A stretch of 64,000 nucleotides of DNA. Origin: Oceanibium sediminis (GTDB taxonomy: Bacteria; Pseudomonadota; Alphaproteobacteria; Rhodobacterales; Rhodobacteraceae). Below the pieces are notes generated by a model that saw nothing but the letters and a program-made list of their open reading frames with translations, had not been told where the DNA came from and did not search any database. Position numbers and translations under genes: made by a program. Positions 24,982 to 35,927 of the stretch are shown piece by piece. How positions within the stretch are numbered: position 1 is the first letter of the stretch; every line of letters begins with the position of its first letter. Location: contig NZ_QGNX01000004.1 of assembly GCF_003265325.1 (NCBI RefSeq), positions 1 through 64,000 of the forward strand, in the 5' to 3' direction.

Positions 24982-25563
24982 ATGCTGCTTTTAATCGATA
25001 ACTACGACAGCTTCACCTATAACTTGGTGCATTACCTCGGCACGCTCGGGGCGGATGTTGTCGTGAAACGCAACGATGCGATCAGCGTACAGGACGCCAT
25101 GGCGCTGCGCCCGGCGGGGATCGTGCTGTCGCCCGGGCCCTGCGATCCGGACCAGGCCGGCATCTGCCTGGCCCTGACCGCCGCCGCGGCCGAAACGCGC
25201 ACGCCGCTGCTGGGCGTCTGCCTTGGTCATCAGACCCTTGGCCAGGCCTTCGGCGGCAAGGTGGTGCGCCATTCCGAGATCGTCCACGGCAAGCCGGGGC
25301 TGATCCAGCACCGGGGCCAGGGCGTTTTCGCGGGCCTTCCCTCGCCCTTCTCGGCGACGCGCTACCACTCGCTGGTGGTGGAGCGTGACAGCCTTCCGGG
25401 CGCGCTGGAAATCACCGCAGAGCTGGAGGACGGCACCATCATGGGCCTGAAACATCGCGAGCTGCCCCTGCAAGGCGTGCAGTTCCACCCCGAATCCATC
25501 GCCTCCGAACACGGCCACGCGCTTCTGAAGAATTTCCTCCAGACCGTTCCGGTGCCCGCATGA
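24982..25563 (+). CDS. trpG: Anthranilate synthase component II (glutamine amidotransferase)
   Basis: 193 residues of class I glutamine amidotransferase. It supplies ammonia from glutamine to TrpE; the same protein may serve aminodeoxychorismate synthase. The triad is complete: Cys80 in GVCLGHQ, His169 and Glu171 in VQFHPES. The start [14 protein letters not shown] is diagnostic. ATG 24982 has AAGGG upstream and is preferred over 24907. It overlaps trpD by four bases (ATGA). A possible promoter with TTGACC (24892-24897) lies upstream but lacks a convincing -10, and no tryptophan-rich leader peptide is visible. Confidence 0.95.
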   Translation: MLLLIDNYDSFTYNLVHYLGTLGADVVVKRNDAISVQDAMALRPAGIVLSPGPCDPDQAGICLALTAAAAETRTPLLGVCLGHQTLGQAFGGKVVRHSEIVHGKPGLIQHRGQGVFAGLPSPFSATRYHSLVVERDSLPGALEITAELEDGTIMGLKHRELPLQGVQFHPESIASEHGHALLKNFLQTVPVPA

Positions 25564-26582
25564 GCGAGACCCTCAAACCGCTGATCGCCCTGGCCGCCGA
25601 ACGCCCGCTGACCCGCGTTGAAGCCGAGGCCGCCTTCGATATCCTGATGGAGGGCGACGCGACGCCCGCCCAGATGGGCGGCTTCCTGATGAGCCTGCGC
25701 GTGCGCGGCGAAACGGTCGAGGAATACGCCGCTGCCGCCGCCGTGATGCGCCGCAAATGCCTGCCCGTGAAAGCGCCAGAAGGGGCGATGGACATCGTCG
25801 GCACCGGGGGCGACGGCAAGGGAACGCTGAACATTTCCACCGCGACGGCCTTCGTCGTGGCCGGCGCCGGGGTCTGCGTGGCCAAGCACGGCAACCGCAA
25901 CCTCAGCTCGAAATCCGGCGCGGCGGATGCCCTGAGCGAAATGGGCGTCTCCGTCATGGTCGGCCCCGAGGTGGTCGAGCGCGCGCTGAGGGAGGTCGGC
26001 ATCGCCTTCATGATGGCGCCGATGCACCACCCCGCCATGCGCCAGGTCATGCCGGTGCGCGCCGAACTCGGAACCCGCACGGTGTTCAACATTCTCGGCC
26101 CGCTGACCAACCCCGCCGGGGTGAAGCGCCAGCTGACCGGCGCCTTCAGCCGCGAGATGATCCGCCCCATGGCCGAAACGCTTGCCGCGCTTGGCTCCGA
26201 GCGCGCCTGGCTGGTGCATGGCGGCGACGGCACGGACGAGATTTCCATCGCCGGGGTCAGCTACCTTGCCGCGCTGGAGGACGGCGTGATCGACATGCGC
26301 GAAATCCACCCCGAGGACGCCGGCCTGCCCGTCCACCCGTTCGAGGCGATCGAGGGCGGCACCCCGGCCGAGAACGCCGAAGCCTTCCGCGCCCTGCTCG
26401 GCGGTGCGAAGTCCGCCTTTCGCGATGCGGTCGTGCTGAACGCGGCGGCAGCGCTGGTGGTGGCCGGCAAGGCCGCGGACCTGCGCGAGGGCGCGGCGCG
26501 CGCGGCGGAAAGCATCGACAGCGGTGCGGCGCGCGGCAAGATCGAGGCGTTGGCGAAACTCACCACCTCAGCGGGATCATGA
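25560..26582 (+). CDS. trpD: Anthranilate phosphoribosyltransferase
   Basis: Joins anthranilate and PRPP in the second tryptophan-specific step. 340 residues. The PRPP-binding motif [13 protein letters not shown] runs from residue 81, and [12 protein letters not shown] (109-120) is the second conserved segment, with [11 protein letters not shown] in the C-terminal domain. Start overlaps the trpG stop (ATGA), and its own stop overlaps the ung start (ATGA), so trpG-trpD-ung form one translationally coupled unit. Length and motifs are normal. Confidence 0.96.
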   Translation: MSETLKPLIALAAERPLTRVEAEAAFDILMEGDATPAQMGGFLMSLRVRGETVEEYAAAAAVMRRKCLPVKAPEGAMDIVGTGGDGKGTLNISTATAFVVAGAGVCVAKHGNRNLSSKSGAADALSEMGVSVMVGPEVVERALREVGIAFMMAPMHHPAMRQVMPVRAELGTRTVFNILGPLTNPAGVKRQLTGAFSREMIRPMAETLAALGSERAWLVHGGDGTDEISIAGVSYLAALEDGVIDMREIHPEDAGLPVHPFEAIEGGTPAENAEAFRALLGGAKSAFRDAVVLNAAAALVVAGKAADLREGAARAAESIDSGAARGKIEALAKLTTSAGS

Positions 26583-27229
26583 TGCTGGACACCTCGCGCC
26601 TGGGCGCCTGGGGCGATCTGCCGTTTTTCGATAATGAATTCAAGGATATCCAAAACCTCCTTGCCTCCGAAGAACGCAATATCCTGCCCCCCGCCGACCG
26701 TGTTTTTGCGGCCTTGGAAGCGGCGGAGCCTGACGATGTGCGCGTCGTCCTTTTGGGGCAGGATCCTTATCCGACCGCTGGCCATGCGAACGGCCTTTGC
26801 TTTTCGGTGAACGCGACGGTCCGCCCCCTGCCCCGCAGTTTATCGAACATCTTCAAGGAGATGCGCAGCGATCTTGGTGAGGTACCTCCGCATGGCGACC
26901 TATCGGACTGGTCGAAGCAGGGTGTCCTGATGCTGAACGCGGCGCTGACCGTGCCCGAGGGCGTTATAGGCGGCCATCTGAAGATCGGCTGGCGCACGCT
27001 TGCCGAACAGGTGCTTCACCGCCTGAACGACCGGCCCCGCGCCTTCATCCTGTGGGGGCAGAAGGCGCAGGCCCTTGGCCGCGTTGCGAAAAACCCCGAG
27101 CATTTCAAGCTGGAAAGCGCGCATCCCTCGCCCATGTCGGCGCGGCGCGGCTTTTTCGGCTCTCACCCTTTCAGCCGGGTCAACGCCTGGCTGACGCAGC
27201 GCGGCGAGCCCGCGATTGCCTGGACGTAG
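26579..27229 (+). CDS. ung: Uracil-DNA glycosylase, family 1
   Basis: 216 residues. Removes uracil from DNA. Motif A is [20 protein letters not shown] with catalytic Asp62; the usual His after the Tyr is replaced by Pro65. Motif B is [19 protein letters not shown] with catalytic His182. NAALTV (from Asn120) is the uracil-recognition strand. Placement is unusual: it lies between trpD and trpC, overlapping trpD by ATGA and ending 12 bases before trpC. Its first 150 bases look less GC-rich than the flanking trp genes. ATG 26579 or 26582 could be used. Activity is likely, though the His-to-Pro change in motif A deserves a check. Confidence 0.88.
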   Translation: MMLDTSRLGAWGDLPFFDNEFKDIQNLLASEERNILPPADRVFAALEAAEPDDVRVVLLGQDPYPTAGHANGLCFSVNATVRPLPRSLSNIFKEMRSDLGEVPPHGDLSDWSKQGVLMLNAALTVPEGVIGGHLKIGWRTLAEQVLHRLNDRPRAFILWGQKAQALGRVAKNPEHFKLESAHPSPMSARRGFFGSHPFSRVNAWLTQRGEPAIAWT

Positions 27230-27241
27230 AAGGACAGACCC

Positions 27242-28051
27242 ATGAGCCAGACCGTGCTGGACCGGATCAAGGCCTACAAGCTGGAAGAGATCGCCGCCGC
27301 CAAGGCCGAACGCCCGCTGGCCGAGGTGGAAGCCGTCGCGAAGGACGCGCCGCCCGTGCGCGATTTCACCGCTGCCCTGCGCGCCGCCGAAGCGGCCGGG
27401 CGCTACGGCCTGATCGCGGAAATCAAGAAAGCCAGCCCCTCCAAGGGCTTGATCCGCCCCGATTTCGACCCGCCCGCGCTGGCGCGCGCCTATCGCGACG
27501 GCGGGGCGACATGCCTTTCCGTGCTGACCGACACGCCGTCCTTCCAGGGCAACCCGGATTACCTGCGCGCCGTGCGCGCGGCGGTGGACCTGCCGGTGCT
27601 GCGCAAGGATTTCCTCTATGACACCTACCAGGTTGCTGAGGCGCGGGCCTGGGGTGCGGACTGCATCCTGATCATCCTCGCCTCCGTCTCCGACGCGCAG
27701 GCGGCAGAGCTTGAGGCGGCGGCGGAAGCCTGGGGCATGGCCAGCCTGATCGAGGTGCACGACGCCGAGGAAATGGCGCGCGCGCACCTCCTGCGCTCGC
27801 CCCTACTGGGAATAAACAACCGCAATCTCAAGACCTTCGAGACGTCTCTGGAGACGACGAAGGCGCTGATCCCGCAAGCCCCCAAGGGGCGGCTCATGAT
27901 CTCCGAAAGCGGGCTGTTCACGCCGGATGACCTGGCCGAGATGTCGCGCGCCGGGGCGAACAGCTTCCTGATCGGCGAAAGCCTGATGCGCCAGGACGAC
28001 GTCGCCGCCGCCACCGCCCACCTGCTTGCCCGCGAGGAGGTATCCTCATGA
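27242..28051 (+). CDS. trpC: Indole-3-glycerol phosphate synthase
   Basis: Ring closure step of tryptophan synthesis. 269 residues of TIM-barrel fold. [12 protein letters not shown] at 58-69 contains the catalytic Glu and Lys residues, and [22 protein letters not shown] and FLIGESLM follow in the usual order. The ATG follows AGAAGGACAG. It overlaps moaC by four bases (ATGA). The separate PRA isomerase (trpF) and trpAB are not in the window, as is common in alphaproteobacteria. Confidence 0.95.
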   Translation: MSQTVLDRIKAYKLEEIAAAKAERPLAEVEAVAKDAPPVRDFTAALRAAEAAGRYGLIAEIKKASPSKGLIRPDFDPPALARAYRDGGATCLSVLTDTPSFQGNPDYLRAVRAAVDLPVLRKDFLYDTYQVAEARAWGADCILIILASVSDAQAAELEAAAEAWGMASLIEVHDAEEMARAHLLRSPLLGINNRNLKTFETSLETTKALIPQAPKGRLMISESGLFTPDDLAEMSRAGANSFLIGESLMRQDDVAAATAHLLAREEVSS

Positions 28052-28527
28052 GCAAGGGCCTGACCCATTTCGACGCTGCCGGTCACGCGCAGATGGTCGA
28101 TGTTTCGGACAAGGCGGTGACCCATCGGACCGCGACCGCCAGTTCCACCATCCTGATGGAGCCCGAGACGCTGGCCCTGATCCGCGAGGGGCGCGCCAAG
28201 AAGGGCGACGTTCTGTCCGTGGCGCGGCTCGCCGGCATCATGGCAGCCAAGAAGACCCACGACCTGATCCCGCTCTGCCACCCCCTGGCCCTGTCCAAGG
28301 TCACGCTGGAGCTTGAGGCACAGGAAGACCCGCCACGGGTGGAGATCACCGCCACCATCAAGACCACCGGCCAGACCGGGGTGGAGATGGAGGCGCTGAC
28401 CGCCGCCAGCGTCGCCGCGCTGACGGTCTATGACATGGTCAAGGCGGTGGATCGCGGCATGCGGATCACCGACACCCGGCTGACCTTCAAAGACGGCGGT
28501 AAATCAGGCCGTTACGAGGCAGAGTAA
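28048..28527 (+). CDS. moaC: Cyclic pyranopterin monophosphate synthase
   Basis: Second enzyme of molybdenum cofactor synthesis, converting the MoaA product to cPMP. 159 residues, the normal size. [18 protein letters not shown] and [20 protein letters not shown] with the following VKAVD are diagnostic and hold the active-site Lys and Asp. Coupled to trpC by ATGA and to moeA by a TAATG overlap. Linkage of trpC to moaC-moeA is a known alphaproteobacterial arrangement. Confidence 0.96.
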   Translation: MSKGLTHFDAAGHAQMVDVSDKAVTHRTATASSTILMEPETLALIREGRAKKGDVLSVARLAGIMAAKKTHDLIPLCHPLALSKVTLELEAQEDPPRVEITATIKTTGQTGVEMEALTAASVAALTVYDMVKAVDRGMRITDTRLTFKDGGKSGRYEAE

Positions 28528-29708
28528 TGCTGTCCGTCGCCGAGGCCCGCGCCCGCATTCTGCGCCTGATCACGCCCACGGACACGGAAACCGTGGCCCT
28601 TCAGGCCGGGCTTGGCCGGGTGCTTTCGGCCCCGGTCCATGCGCGGCGCAGCCAGCCGCCCTTTGCCGCCTCGGCCATGGATGGATACGCCGTGCGCCGC
28701 GCCGATGCCGCCCCCGGCATGACGCTGCGGGTGATCGGCGAAGCTGCTGCCGGACACCGCTTTACCGGAAAGCTCGATCCGGGCGAAGCGGTGCGGATCT
28801 TCACCGGCGCGCCGGTGCCCGAGGGGGCGGACGACATCCTGATCCAGGAAGACGCGATACGTCACGACGACCGCATCACCGTGCGCGAGGGGCGCGACCA
28901 GCAGCGCTACATCCGTCCCGCGGGGGGCGATTTTTGCGAAGGCGACGTCTTTCCCGGCCTTGGCCCCCTGACGCCGCGCGACATTGCCCTGCTCGCCGCG
29001 ATGAACCACGGTCGGCTGGAGGTGCGGCGCAAGCCCGTCGTGTCGCTGATCGCCACCGGCGACGAACTGGTCCTGCCGGGCGAGACACCCGGCCCGGACC
29101 AGATCGTCAGCTCCAACAACTTCGGCATTGCCGCGCGGCTGGAGGAACTGGGCGCAAGTCCCCGCCTGCTGCCGATCGCCCGCGACACCCCCGAGCACCT
29201 GGCGGCGGTGTTCGAGCGTGCGCTTGACGCGGACCTGATCCTGACACTCGGCGGGGCCTCGGTCGGGGATCACGACCTTGTCGCGCCGACGGGGCAATCC
29301 ATGGGGCTGACCCTCGACTTTCACAAGATCTCCATGCGCCCCGGAAAACCGCTGATGTCGGGCACCATCGGCGGCGTACCGCTGATCGGCCTGCCCGGCA
29401 ACCCGGTGTCGGCCATGGTCTGCGCCGAGGTTTTCGTGCGCCCCGCCGTGCGCGCCTTCCTCGGCCTCGATCCGGCGCCGCTGCTGCGCCAGGCGCGTCT
29501 TGCCGAGGATATCGGTGCGAACGGCCCGCGCGAGCATTACATGCGCGCCACCCTCAGTGAAACGCCGCAGGGCCCGCAGGTGTCGGTGTTCGACCGCCAG
29601 GACAGCTCGCTTTTGGGCGTGCTGGCGGCGGCGAACGCGCTGGCCATTCGCGCCCCCGGCGCCCCGGCGGCCCCTGCGGGGACGCTGATCGATGTGTTGC
29701 CACTTTGA
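28527..29708 (+). CDS. moeA: Molybdopterin molybdenumtransferase
   Basis: Inserts molybdate into adenylated molybdopterin. 393 residues with domains in the usual order: [13 protein letters not shown] near 46, [24 protein letters not shown]-like [15 protein letters not shown] at the start of the MogA-like domain, [11 protein letters not shown] and [11 protein letters not shown]. The start overlaps the moaC stop by one base. A 127-base gap with the lexA promoter follows, so this is probably the last gene of the trpG operon, although no terminator hairpin is visible. Confidence 0.94.
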   Translation: MLSVAEARARILRLITPTDTETVALQAGLGRVLSAPVHARRSQPPFAASAMDGYAVRRADAAPGMTLRVIGEAAAGHRFTGKLDPGEAVRIFTGAPVPEGADDILIQEDAIRHDDRITVREGRDQQRYIRPAGGDFCEGDVFPGLGPLTPRDIALLAAMNHGRLEVRRKPVVSLIATGDELVLPGETPGPDQIVSSNNFGIAARLEELGASPRLLPIARDTPEHLAAVFERALDADLILTLGGASVGDHDLVAPTGQSMGLTLDFHKISMRPGKPLMSGTIGGVPLIGLPGNPVSAMVCAEVFVRPAVRAFLGLDPAPLLRQARLAEDIGANGPREHYMRATLSETPQGPQVSVFDRQDSSLLGVLAAANALAIRAPGAPAAPAGTLIDVLPL

Positions 29709-29750
29709 CCCGGAAAACGAGTTCAGTAATTCAAAGATATGTTGTTCTAA

Positions 29751-29779
29751 TTGACACAAAACAGGAACTTTTGTAGAAC
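29751..29779 (+). promoter_or_regulatory. lexA promoter with overlapping LexA (SOS) box
   Basis: A consensus -35 TTGACA (29751-29756) and a -10 TAGAAC (29774-29779) are 17 bases apart. A perfect alphaproteobacterial LexA operator, GAAC-N7-GAAC, lies at 29765-29779 and covers the -10 box, so LexA binding should block its own transcription. The lexA ATG is 57 bases beyond. I found no second clear GAAC-N7-GAAC in the other promoter regions I inspected. Confidence 0.9.
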
Positions 29780-29835
29780 GAGCGAGAACGAACCGCCAAC
29801 CTGTAGTTAGTCAAACGACATAAAGGGCAGAGCGC

Positions 29836-30507
29836 ATGCTGACCAAGAAGCAGCTGGATCTACTGACGTTTATTCACAAGCGCATTCAGCGCGACGGGGT
29901 GCCCCCTTCCTTCGACGAGATGAAAGAGGCGCTCGACCTGCGCTCCAAGTCCGGCATCCACCGCCTGATCACGGCGTTGGAGGAACGCGGTTTCGTGCGC
30001 CGGCTGGCGCATCGGGCCCGCGCGATCGAGGTGGTGAAGCTGCCCGATTCCATGCTGGACGGGAACGTGACCCCCCTGTCGCGCCCTGCCGCCCCATCCG
30101 CCCCCAAGGGGACGAGCGTGGCCGCCATCGAACTGCCCGTGATGGGGCGGATCGCCGCCGGTACGCCGATTGCCGCGATTGAACAGGTGTCCCACCACGT
30201 GGCGGTGCCCGGGTCCATGATCGGCGGCACGGCACGGCATTTCGCGCTTGAGGTGAAGGGCGACTCGATGATCGACGCCGGGATCAACAACGGTGATATC
30301 GTGGTGATCCGCGAACAGTCCACGGCCGAGAATGGCGACATCGTCGTCGCCCTCGTCGAAGGACAGGAAGCAACGCTGAAGCGGCTGCGCCGCAAGGGCA
30401 GCGCCATCGCGCTGGAGGCGGCGAACCCAGCCTATGAAACGCGGCTCTACGGTTCCGACCAGGTGAACGTGCAGGGCAAGCTGGTGGGCCTGATCCGCAG
30501 CTACTGA
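29836..30507 (+). CDS. lexA: SOS-response repressor LexA
   Basis: 223 residues. The N-terminal winged helix-turn-helix (about 1-70) includes the recognition region [19 protein letters not shown]. The C-terminal S24 autoprotease has the Ala108-Gly109 cleavage site in GRIAAGTP, Ser144 in KGDSMIDAG and Lys182 in ATLKRL. RecA filaments trigger self-cleavage after DNA damage, releasing repair genes. ATG follows AAAGGGCAG. Its last 7 bases overlap the convergent comEC stop region. Autoregulation is expected from the operator upstream. Confidence 0.97.
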   Translation: MLTKKQLDLLTFIHKRIQRDGVPPSFDEMKEALDLRSKSGIHRLITALEERGFVRRLAHRARAIEVVKLPDSMLDGNVTPLSRPAAPSAPKGTSVAAIELPVMGRIAAGTPIAAIEQVSHHVAVPGSMIGGTARHFALEVKGDSMIDAGINNGDIVVIREQSTAENGDIVVALVEGQEATLKRLRRKGSAIALEAANPAYETRLYGSDQVNVQGKLVGLIRSY

Positions 30508-32573
30508 CGGGTTTCGGCGCCGGTGCGGGTCCAGGGCCTGTCACCGGTGGCTTCCCTTGCGCTCAGCGGTTGAAGTCTGTGCTTGGGCCAGAAGGCAAGC
30601 GCGCCGGTGACGGCGAGCGTGGCCGGGTCGTGATACTGGCATTCGCCTGAAGGCGGCTTGGCGATTCTGGCAGAGATCAGAATGATGTTGGGCCCGCACT
30701 CCGCTTCAGGCTCCGTCCCGTCCGGAAAATCGCTCCAGATCAGGGACGCTCCCCCCGGCAGGTCCACGCGCATCAGGTCCTTGGATGGTTCCGGGCGCCG
30801 CGCGGCGGCGGCTTTCTGGCTGGCGGTGTCGCCGTCGTTCTCCAACCAGACCCGTGCCGCGAATCCCGATCCCCGGGGGCGGTTCAGAACCCGCCCCTCC
30901 TCACCCAGAACACCGACGAGCCGGCCCTCGGGGTCGACCAGGATCGTGGGCCGCTCGGTCATGGACCACTGGCCAAGCGCCAACAGGATCAGCGCCGCGC
31001 CAAGGCCGCGCAACGGGCCGCGCAGCACTGCCAGCGCCCAACCCCCGGCCCCGAGCGTGGCAAGCGCGACCGCCGGTCCGGCAGGCACCGCGCGGACCGC
31101 CCCCTCAAGCCCCGCGACCCAATGCGCCACGGCCAGGATATGCGCAATCCCGAGGTGCATCAGCGCATAGCCCCACCCCTCCAGCCCGAGCGGCAGCAAC
31201 ACGAGCGTCAGCAGCGCCGCCGGCATCACCAGAAGCCCCATCGCCGGCACCGCGAGGATGTTGGCCAGCAGCCCGTAGCGCGGCATCTGGTTGAAATGAA
31301 ACGCCGAGATCGGCGCGGTGGCCAGCCCCGCCACCAGCGAGGTGAGCGTCAGCCCGAGCAGGAACCGGGCCACGAATCCGAAGGGCCCGCGCAGCCGCGA
31401 CCAACCCGGCACCCGGCTCAGCGCCATGTAGACCGCGATCAGCGCCGTCGTTGCGGCGAAGGACATCTGGAAACCGGGGCCGAGCAGCACGAAGGGTTGC
31501 CAGCACAGGATGATCAGCGCTGCGACCGCGACCGCGCGCAGCGTCAACGCCGGGCGGTCGAGCAGCACCGCCACCAGCACGACGGCGGTCATGATGAAGG
31601 CGCGCTGCGTCGCGATACTGGCCCCCGAGAGCATCAGGTAACCCAGTCCCGCAAGCAGCCCGGCTACGGCGGCGATTTTCTTGGTTGGCACCCGCAGCGC
31701 CCAGCGGGGCGCCAGCGCCAGTAAAAACCGCACCAGGAAGAACACCGCGCCGGTCAAAAGCCCCATGTGCAGCCCCGAGATCGCCAGCAGATGCGCCAGG
31801 TTAGACACCCTCAGGTCGTTCAGGTCCGCAGGGTCGATGGCGAAACGATCCCCGGTCAGGATCGCGGCGGCGAAACCCGCGCTTTCGGGCGGCATCCGGG
31901 CGGTGATTTCCCCCGCGACGGCGCGGCGCAGGGCGAAAAGCCATAGGTCCCGCTCCACCGGTTCGGGCGGTGTGGCCAGCACCACGGGCCCACTGGCCGA
32001 GCCGATCGCCCCGAGCCCCATGAACCAGGCGTGGCGGCGGAAATCAAAACCCTCGGGCTCAACCGGGGGCGGTGGCGGCGTCAGGCGGGCGCGCAGCATG
32101 AGGCGCGCGCCGGGGCGCAGCACTTCGTCCCGGGGCGGGCTTGGCAAGACGATGCGCACCCGCTCCGGCACCAGCTCGGGGCGCATCCCCGGCATCGTCA
32201 CCCTGTCCAGCAGGATCCGCGCCCGGTTGGAGGCGGAGCGATCCAGCGAGATCAGCCGCCCCGTCACCGGCCCGTAGTACACCTCGGACAACACCGGGGC
32301 CGCCATCCGCCCGGCCTGCGCCTTCGCCAAAACCAGCCCAAGCGCGGCGAGAAGCAGCATCACCCCGAGCGGCACGGCGATGACCACCCAGCGCAGCGCC
32401 GCGCAAAACAGGGCCGCGCCCAGCAGCAACGCCAGCGGCGCCGTCCAGCCCGGTTCCTGCGTCAGCGCGAAATACGCCCCGATTCCAAGGCTCAACCCGA
32501 AAGGCGCCCATAAAAGCAGGGTCCCGCGCTGCGCCTCGACCTGGGCCGCCATCCAATCGATCGCCCGCGCCAC
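30501..32573 (-). CDS. comEC: ComEC/Rec2-family DNA-uptake channel protein
   Basis: 690 residues, very hydrophobic. An N-terminal DUF4131 region with membrane helices and an OB-like soluble section (about 85-225) is followed by the Competence domain (about 225-500) with [19 protein letters not shown], its most conserved element. ComEC carries single-stranded DNA across the inner membrane during transformation. The C-terminal soluble part (about 530-690) is short and shows no HxHxDH motif, so the metallo-beta-lactamase nuclease domain of Bacillus ComEC is absent or degenerate. Convergent with lexA (7-base overlap) and divergent from gltX. No other competence gene is in the window. Confidence 0.87.
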   Translation of the reverse strand: MARAIDWMAAQVEAQRGTLLLWAPFGLSLGIGAYFALTQEPGWTAPLALLLGAALFCAALRWVVIAVPLGVMLLLAALGLVLAKAQAGRMAAPVLSEVYYGPVTGRLISLDRSASNRARILLDRVTMPGMRPELVPERVRIVLPSPPRDEVLRPGARLMLRARLTPPPPPVEPEGFDFRRHAWFMGLGAIGSASGPVVLATPPEPVERDLWLFALRRAVAGEITARMPPESAGFAAAILTGDRFAIDPADLNDLRVSNLAHLLAISGLHMGLLTGAVFFLVRFLLALAPRWALRVPTKKIAAVAGLLAGLGYLMLSGASIATQRAFIMTAVVLVAVLLDRPALTLRAVAVAALIILCWQPFVLLGPGFQMSFAATTALIAVYMALSRVPGWSRLRGPFGFVARFLLGLTLTSLVAGLATAPISAFHFNQMPRYGLLANILAVPAMGLLVMPAALLTLVLLPLGLEGWGYALMHLGIAHILAVAHWVAGLEGAVRAVPAGPAVALATLGAGGWALAVLRGPLRGLGAALILLALGQWSMTERPTILVDPEGRLVGVLGEEGRVLNRPRGSGFAARVWLENDGDTASQKAAAARRPEPSKDLMRVDLPGGASLIWSDFPDGTEPEAECGPNIILISARIAKPPSGECQYHDPATLAVTGALAFWPKHRLQPLSAREATGDRPWTRTGAETRQ

Positions 32574-32603
32574 TTGTGTCCTTTCGCCGAAATGGCCTAG
32601 ATA
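32574..32603 (+). promoter_or_regulatory. Possible gltX promoter
   Basis: TTGTGT (32574-32579) and TAGATA (32598-32603) are 18 bases apart in the spacer between the divergent comEC and gltX genes; the gltX ATG is 64 bases further on. Both boxes depart from consensus, so this is a prediction from position and spacing. Confidence 0.4.
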
Positions 32604-32666
32604 CCGCGATGACCTTGCCCCGGCAGGGTTTCCGAAAAGTTAACCGTTATTTGAGAAGAGGGTCCC

Positions 32667-34070
32667 ATGGCCTCCCCCGCACCGGTGGTTACGCGTTTCG
32701 CGCCGTCACCGACTGGATTTCTGCATATCGGCGGCGCGCGTACCGCCTTGTTCAACTGGCTTTATGCCCGCGCAAAGGGCGGTCGTTTCCTGCTGCGTAT
32801 CGAAGATACGGACCGCGCACGCTCCACCCCCGAGGCGACGGAGGCGATCCTGGAAGGCCTGACTTGGCTCGGCCTCGACTGGGAGGGGGAGCCGATCAGC
32901 CAGGCGTCCCGTGCCGCGCGCCATGCAGAGGTGGCCGAGCAGATGGTCGCCTCGGGCCACGCCTACCGCTGCTATGCCACGAAGGAAGAGATCGACGCCT
33001 TTCGCGAGGCGGAAAAGGCCGCCGGGCGCGCGCCTCTGTTCCGCTCGCCCTGGCGCGACGGCGGCACCCCGCCCGAGGGCGCGGCCCATGTCGTGCGCCT
33101 GAAGGCCCCGCAAAGCGGTGAAACCGTGGTCGAGGACCAGGTCCAGGGCAAAGTCACCTGGAAGAACGAGACGCTGGACGACCTGATCCTGCTGCGCTCG
33201 GACGGGACGCCGACCTACATGCTGGCCGTGGTGGTGGACGATCATGACATGGGCATCACCCATGTGATCCGCGGCGACGACCACCTGACCAACGCCGCGC
33301 GCCAGACGCTGATCTACCAGGGCGCGGGCTGGGATCTGCCGGTGTTCGCCCATATCCCGCTGATTCACGGCCCCGACGGGGCGAAACTGTCCAAGCGCCA
33401 CGGCGCGCTGGGTGTCGAAGCCTATCGCGACATGGGCTACCTGCCCGAAGCGATGCGCAATTACCTGGCCCGGCTGGGCTGGTCGCACGGCGATGACGAA
33501 TTCTTTACCACCGAACAGGCGGTCGAATGGTTCGACCTGGGCGGGATCGGCAAGTCCCCGGCCCGGTTCGATTTCAAGAAACTGGAGAACCTTTCCGGCC
33601 AGCACATCCGCGCGCTGGATGACGACGGCATGATCGCTGCATTGCGCCAGTTTGCTGCATCGCAACACATGCCCGAATTCACCGCAGAGCAGGAGTCGCA
33701 GATGCGCGCCTGCGGCGCTTCCTTGCGCGAGCGCGCGAAGACCTTGCCCGAACTCCTTGGAATGGCACACTTCATTCTGTCGGCCCGCCCGTTCGCGCCG
33801 GACGAAAAAGCGTCGAATCAGCTCGATTCAGTATCCCGTGGTATGCTGAAAAGATTGACCACGCGGTTGCAGCATGCTAGCTGGTCGAAGCCCGAGTTGG
33901 AGAGCGTGATCAAGGATTTCGCCGAAGGCGAAGGGCTCAAGCTTGGCAAAGTGGCTCAACCGCTGCGCGCCGCCCTGACGGGGCGCACTGTGTCCCCCAG
34001 CGTCTTTGACGTGATGGAGGTGATCGGTAAGGCGGAAACCCTGGCCCGGTTGGAGGATACGACAGGCTGA
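32667..34070 (+). CDS. gltX: Glutamate--tRNA ligase
   Basis: Charges tRNA-Glu, and in many alphaproteobacteria tRNA-Gln as well. 467 residues, class I synthetase. The HIGH-type motif is [14 protein letters not shown] near the N-terminus, and the second signature is KLSKR at 240-244. [11 protein letters not shown] and the C-terminal anticodon-binding half are normal. Some alphaproteobacteria carry two GltX enzymes; whether this is the only one cannot be judged. GltA follows 81 bases downstream on the same strand and may be co-transcribed. Confidence 0.95.
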   Translation: MASPAPVVTRFAPSPTGFLHIGGARTALFNWLYARAKGGRFLLRIEDTDRARSTPEATEAILEGLTWLGLDWEGEPISQASRAARHAEVAEQMVASGHAYRCYATKEEIDAFREAEKAAGRAPLFRSPWRDGGTPPEGAAHVVRLKAPQSGETVVEDQVQGKVTWKNETLDDLILLRSDGTPTYMLAVVVDDHDMGITHVIRGDDHLTNAARQTLIYQGAGWDLPVFAHIPLIHGPDGAKLSKRHGALGVEAYRDMGYLPEAMRNYLARLGWSHGDDEFFTTEQAVEWFDLGGIGKSPARFDFKKLENLSGQHIRALDDDGMIAALRQFAASQHMPEFTAEQESQMRACGASLRERAKTLPELLGMAHFILSARPFAPDEKASNQLDSVSRGMLKRLTTRLQHASWSKPELESVIKDFAEGEGLKLGKVAQPLRAALTGRTVSPSVFDVMEVIGKAETLARLEDTTG

Positions 34071-34151
34071 CCCGCCCTCAGGGTCACCAGAATGACACCC
34101 GCGGTTGGCATCCTGCCGACACAGGGCGATCGAAGCAGCAAGGATGACAGC

Positions 34152-35450
34152 ATGGCGAAAGATACCGGAGTAACCGCAACACTGACGTTTGGCGATACGA
34201 CCGTCACAATGCCCATGTCCCGCCCAACCCTGGGCCCGGACGTAGTGGATATTCGCAAACTCTACGCGGAAGCCGATATCTTCACCTACGATCCCGGGTT
34301 CACCTCCACCGCGTCGTGCGAAAGCGCGATCACCTATATCGACGGCGACAAGGGAGAGCTGCTTTACCGCGGTTACCCCATCGAGCAGCTGGCCGACAAA
34401 TCCTCCTTCGTGGAGGTTTGCTACCTGCTGATCTACGGCGAGTTGCCCACCGCGGAGCAGCTGAAGGATTTCACCGACCGCGTGACCAACCACACCATGT
34501 TGCACGAGCAGATGGTGAACTTCTTCCGCGGCTTCCGCCGTGACGCGCATCCCATGGCAATCGTCTGCGGCGTGGTCGGGGCGATGTCCGCTTTCTACCA
34601 CGACAGCACCGACATCTTCGATCCCTGGCAGCGCGAAGTTGCGACGATCCGCCTGATCGCCAAGATCCCGACCATTGTCGCCTGGGCCTACAAGTACCAC
34701 GTCGGTCAGCCGTTCGTTTATCCGCAGAACCACATGAGCTACGCGGAAAACTTCCTGCACATGTGCTTCTCGGTCCCGGCGCAGGAATACAAGGTCGACC
34801 CGATCCTGACCCGTGCGATGGACCGGATCTTTACCCTGCATGCTGATCACGAGCAGAACGCCTCCACCTCGACCGTGCGCCTGGCCGGCTCTTCCCAGGC
34901 GAATCCGTTTGCCTGTATCGCTGCCGGTGTTGCCTGCCTTTGGGGCCCGGCGCATGGCGGTGCGAACCAGGCATGCCTGGAAATGCTGCGCGAGATCGGC
35001 ACCGTCGACCGGATCCCCGAGTATATCGCGCGCGCGAAGGACAAGTCCGACCCGTTCCGCCTGATGGGCTTCGGGCACCGCGTCTACAAGAACTTCGACC
35101 CGCGTGCCAAGGTCATGAAGGAAAGCGCGGACGAGGTGCTCGGCCTGCTCGGGATCGAGGACAACCCGACGCTCCAGGTCGCCAAGGAGCTTGAGCGCAT
35201 CGCGCTGGAGGATCCCTACTTCGTCGAGAAGAAGCTCTATCCCAACGTGGACTTCTATTCCGGCATCATCCTGGACGCGATCGGCTTCCCGACCTCGATG
35301 TTCACCCCGATCTTTGCGCTGGCGCGCACCGCGGGCTGGATTTCGCAGTGGAAGGAAATGATCGCTGATCCCAGCCAGAAGATCGGCCGCCCCCGCCAGC
35401 TTTACACCGGCGCGGCGCATCGCGACTACGTTTCCGTGGCCGAGCGGTGA
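34152..35450 (+). CDS. gltA: Citrate synthase, type II
   Basis: Condenses oxaloacetate and acetyl-CoA in the TCA cycle. 432 residues, the length of the hexameric, NADH-sensitive type. [35 protein letters not shown] and [15 protein letters not shown] contain the two catalytic histidines and the conserved Arg; the catalytic Asp is in the later DFYSG segment. ATG 34152 has AAGGA upstream and is preferred over 34092. The YbaK-type gene begins inside its stop codon (GTGA). Confidence 0.96.
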   Translation: MAKDTGVTATLTFGDTTVTMPMSRPTLGPDVVDIRKLYAEADIFTYDPGFTSTASCESAITYIDGDKGELLYRGYPIEQLADKSSFVEVCYLLIYGELPTAEQLKDFTDRVTNHTMLHEQMVNFFRGFRRDAHPMAIVCGVVGAMSAFYHDSTDIFDPWQREVATIRLIAKIPTIVAWAYKYHVGQPFVYPQNHMSYAENFLHMCFSVPAQEYKVDPILTRAMDRIFTLHADHEQNASTSTVRLAGSSQANPFACIAAGVACLWGPAHGGANQACLEMLREIGTVDRIPEYIARAKDKSDPFRLMGFGHRVYKNFDPRAKVMKESADEVLGLLGIEDNPTLQVAKELERIALEDPYFVEKKLYPNVDFYSGIILDAIGFPTSMFTPIFALARTAGWISQWKEMIADPSQKIGRPRQLYTGAAHRDYVSVAER

Positions 35451-35914
35451 GCAAATCGCTGAAGCGGGTGCTGGCTGACGCCGGCGCCCGCGGCTTGAAG
35501 ATAGAGGCGCAACGCCTTGATGATGGTACTAAAACCGCCGAGGCGGCGGCGCAGGCCGTTGGCGCCACGGCGGACCAGATCGTCAAATCGGTGATCCTGC
35601 GCGCCACGGACGGGGGCGAGCACGTGCTGTTCCTGACCGCCGGGGGCAATTACGTCGATATCGACAAGGCCGCCGCCGTCGCTGGAATCGCGCTGGAAAA
35701 GGCCGATGCCGCCAGCATCCGCGCCGCGACCGGCTTTGCCATCGGCGGCGTGTCCCCCTTCGGCCATATCGCCGAGATCCGGGCCTTTTTCGACCCGCAT
35801 ATCCTGACCTTTGAAAAGGTGTGGGCCGCTGCGGGCACACCGCATCATGTCTTTGAGATCGAAGCACAGACCCTGCTGGACGCCACCGGCGCCACGCTGG
35901 CCGATTTCACCTGA
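35447..35914 (+). CDS. YbaK/ProX-type aminoacyl-tRNA deacylase
   Basis: 155 residues covering the whole YbaK/EbsC editing domain. Family members hydrolyse mischarged tRNAs such as Cys-tRNA-Pro or Ala-tRNA-Pro in trans. The conserved lysine-containing strand [10 protein letters not shown] and the [14 protein letters not shown] loop that shapes the active site are intact. The exact tRNA specificity (YbaK versus ProXp types) is not decided. GTG start overlaps the gltA stop by four bases, so it is translated with citrate synthase. Convergent with lpxB, 13 bases apart. Confidence 0.85.
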   Translation: MSKSLKRVLADAGARGLKIEAQRLDDGTKTAEAAAQAVGATADQIVKSVILRATDGGEHVLFLTAGGNYVDIDKAAAVAGIALEKADAASIRAATGFAIGGVSPFGHIAEIRAFFDPHILTFEKVWAAAGTPHHVFEIEAQTLLDATGATLADFT

Positions 35915-35927
35915 GGCTTTTCCCGCG

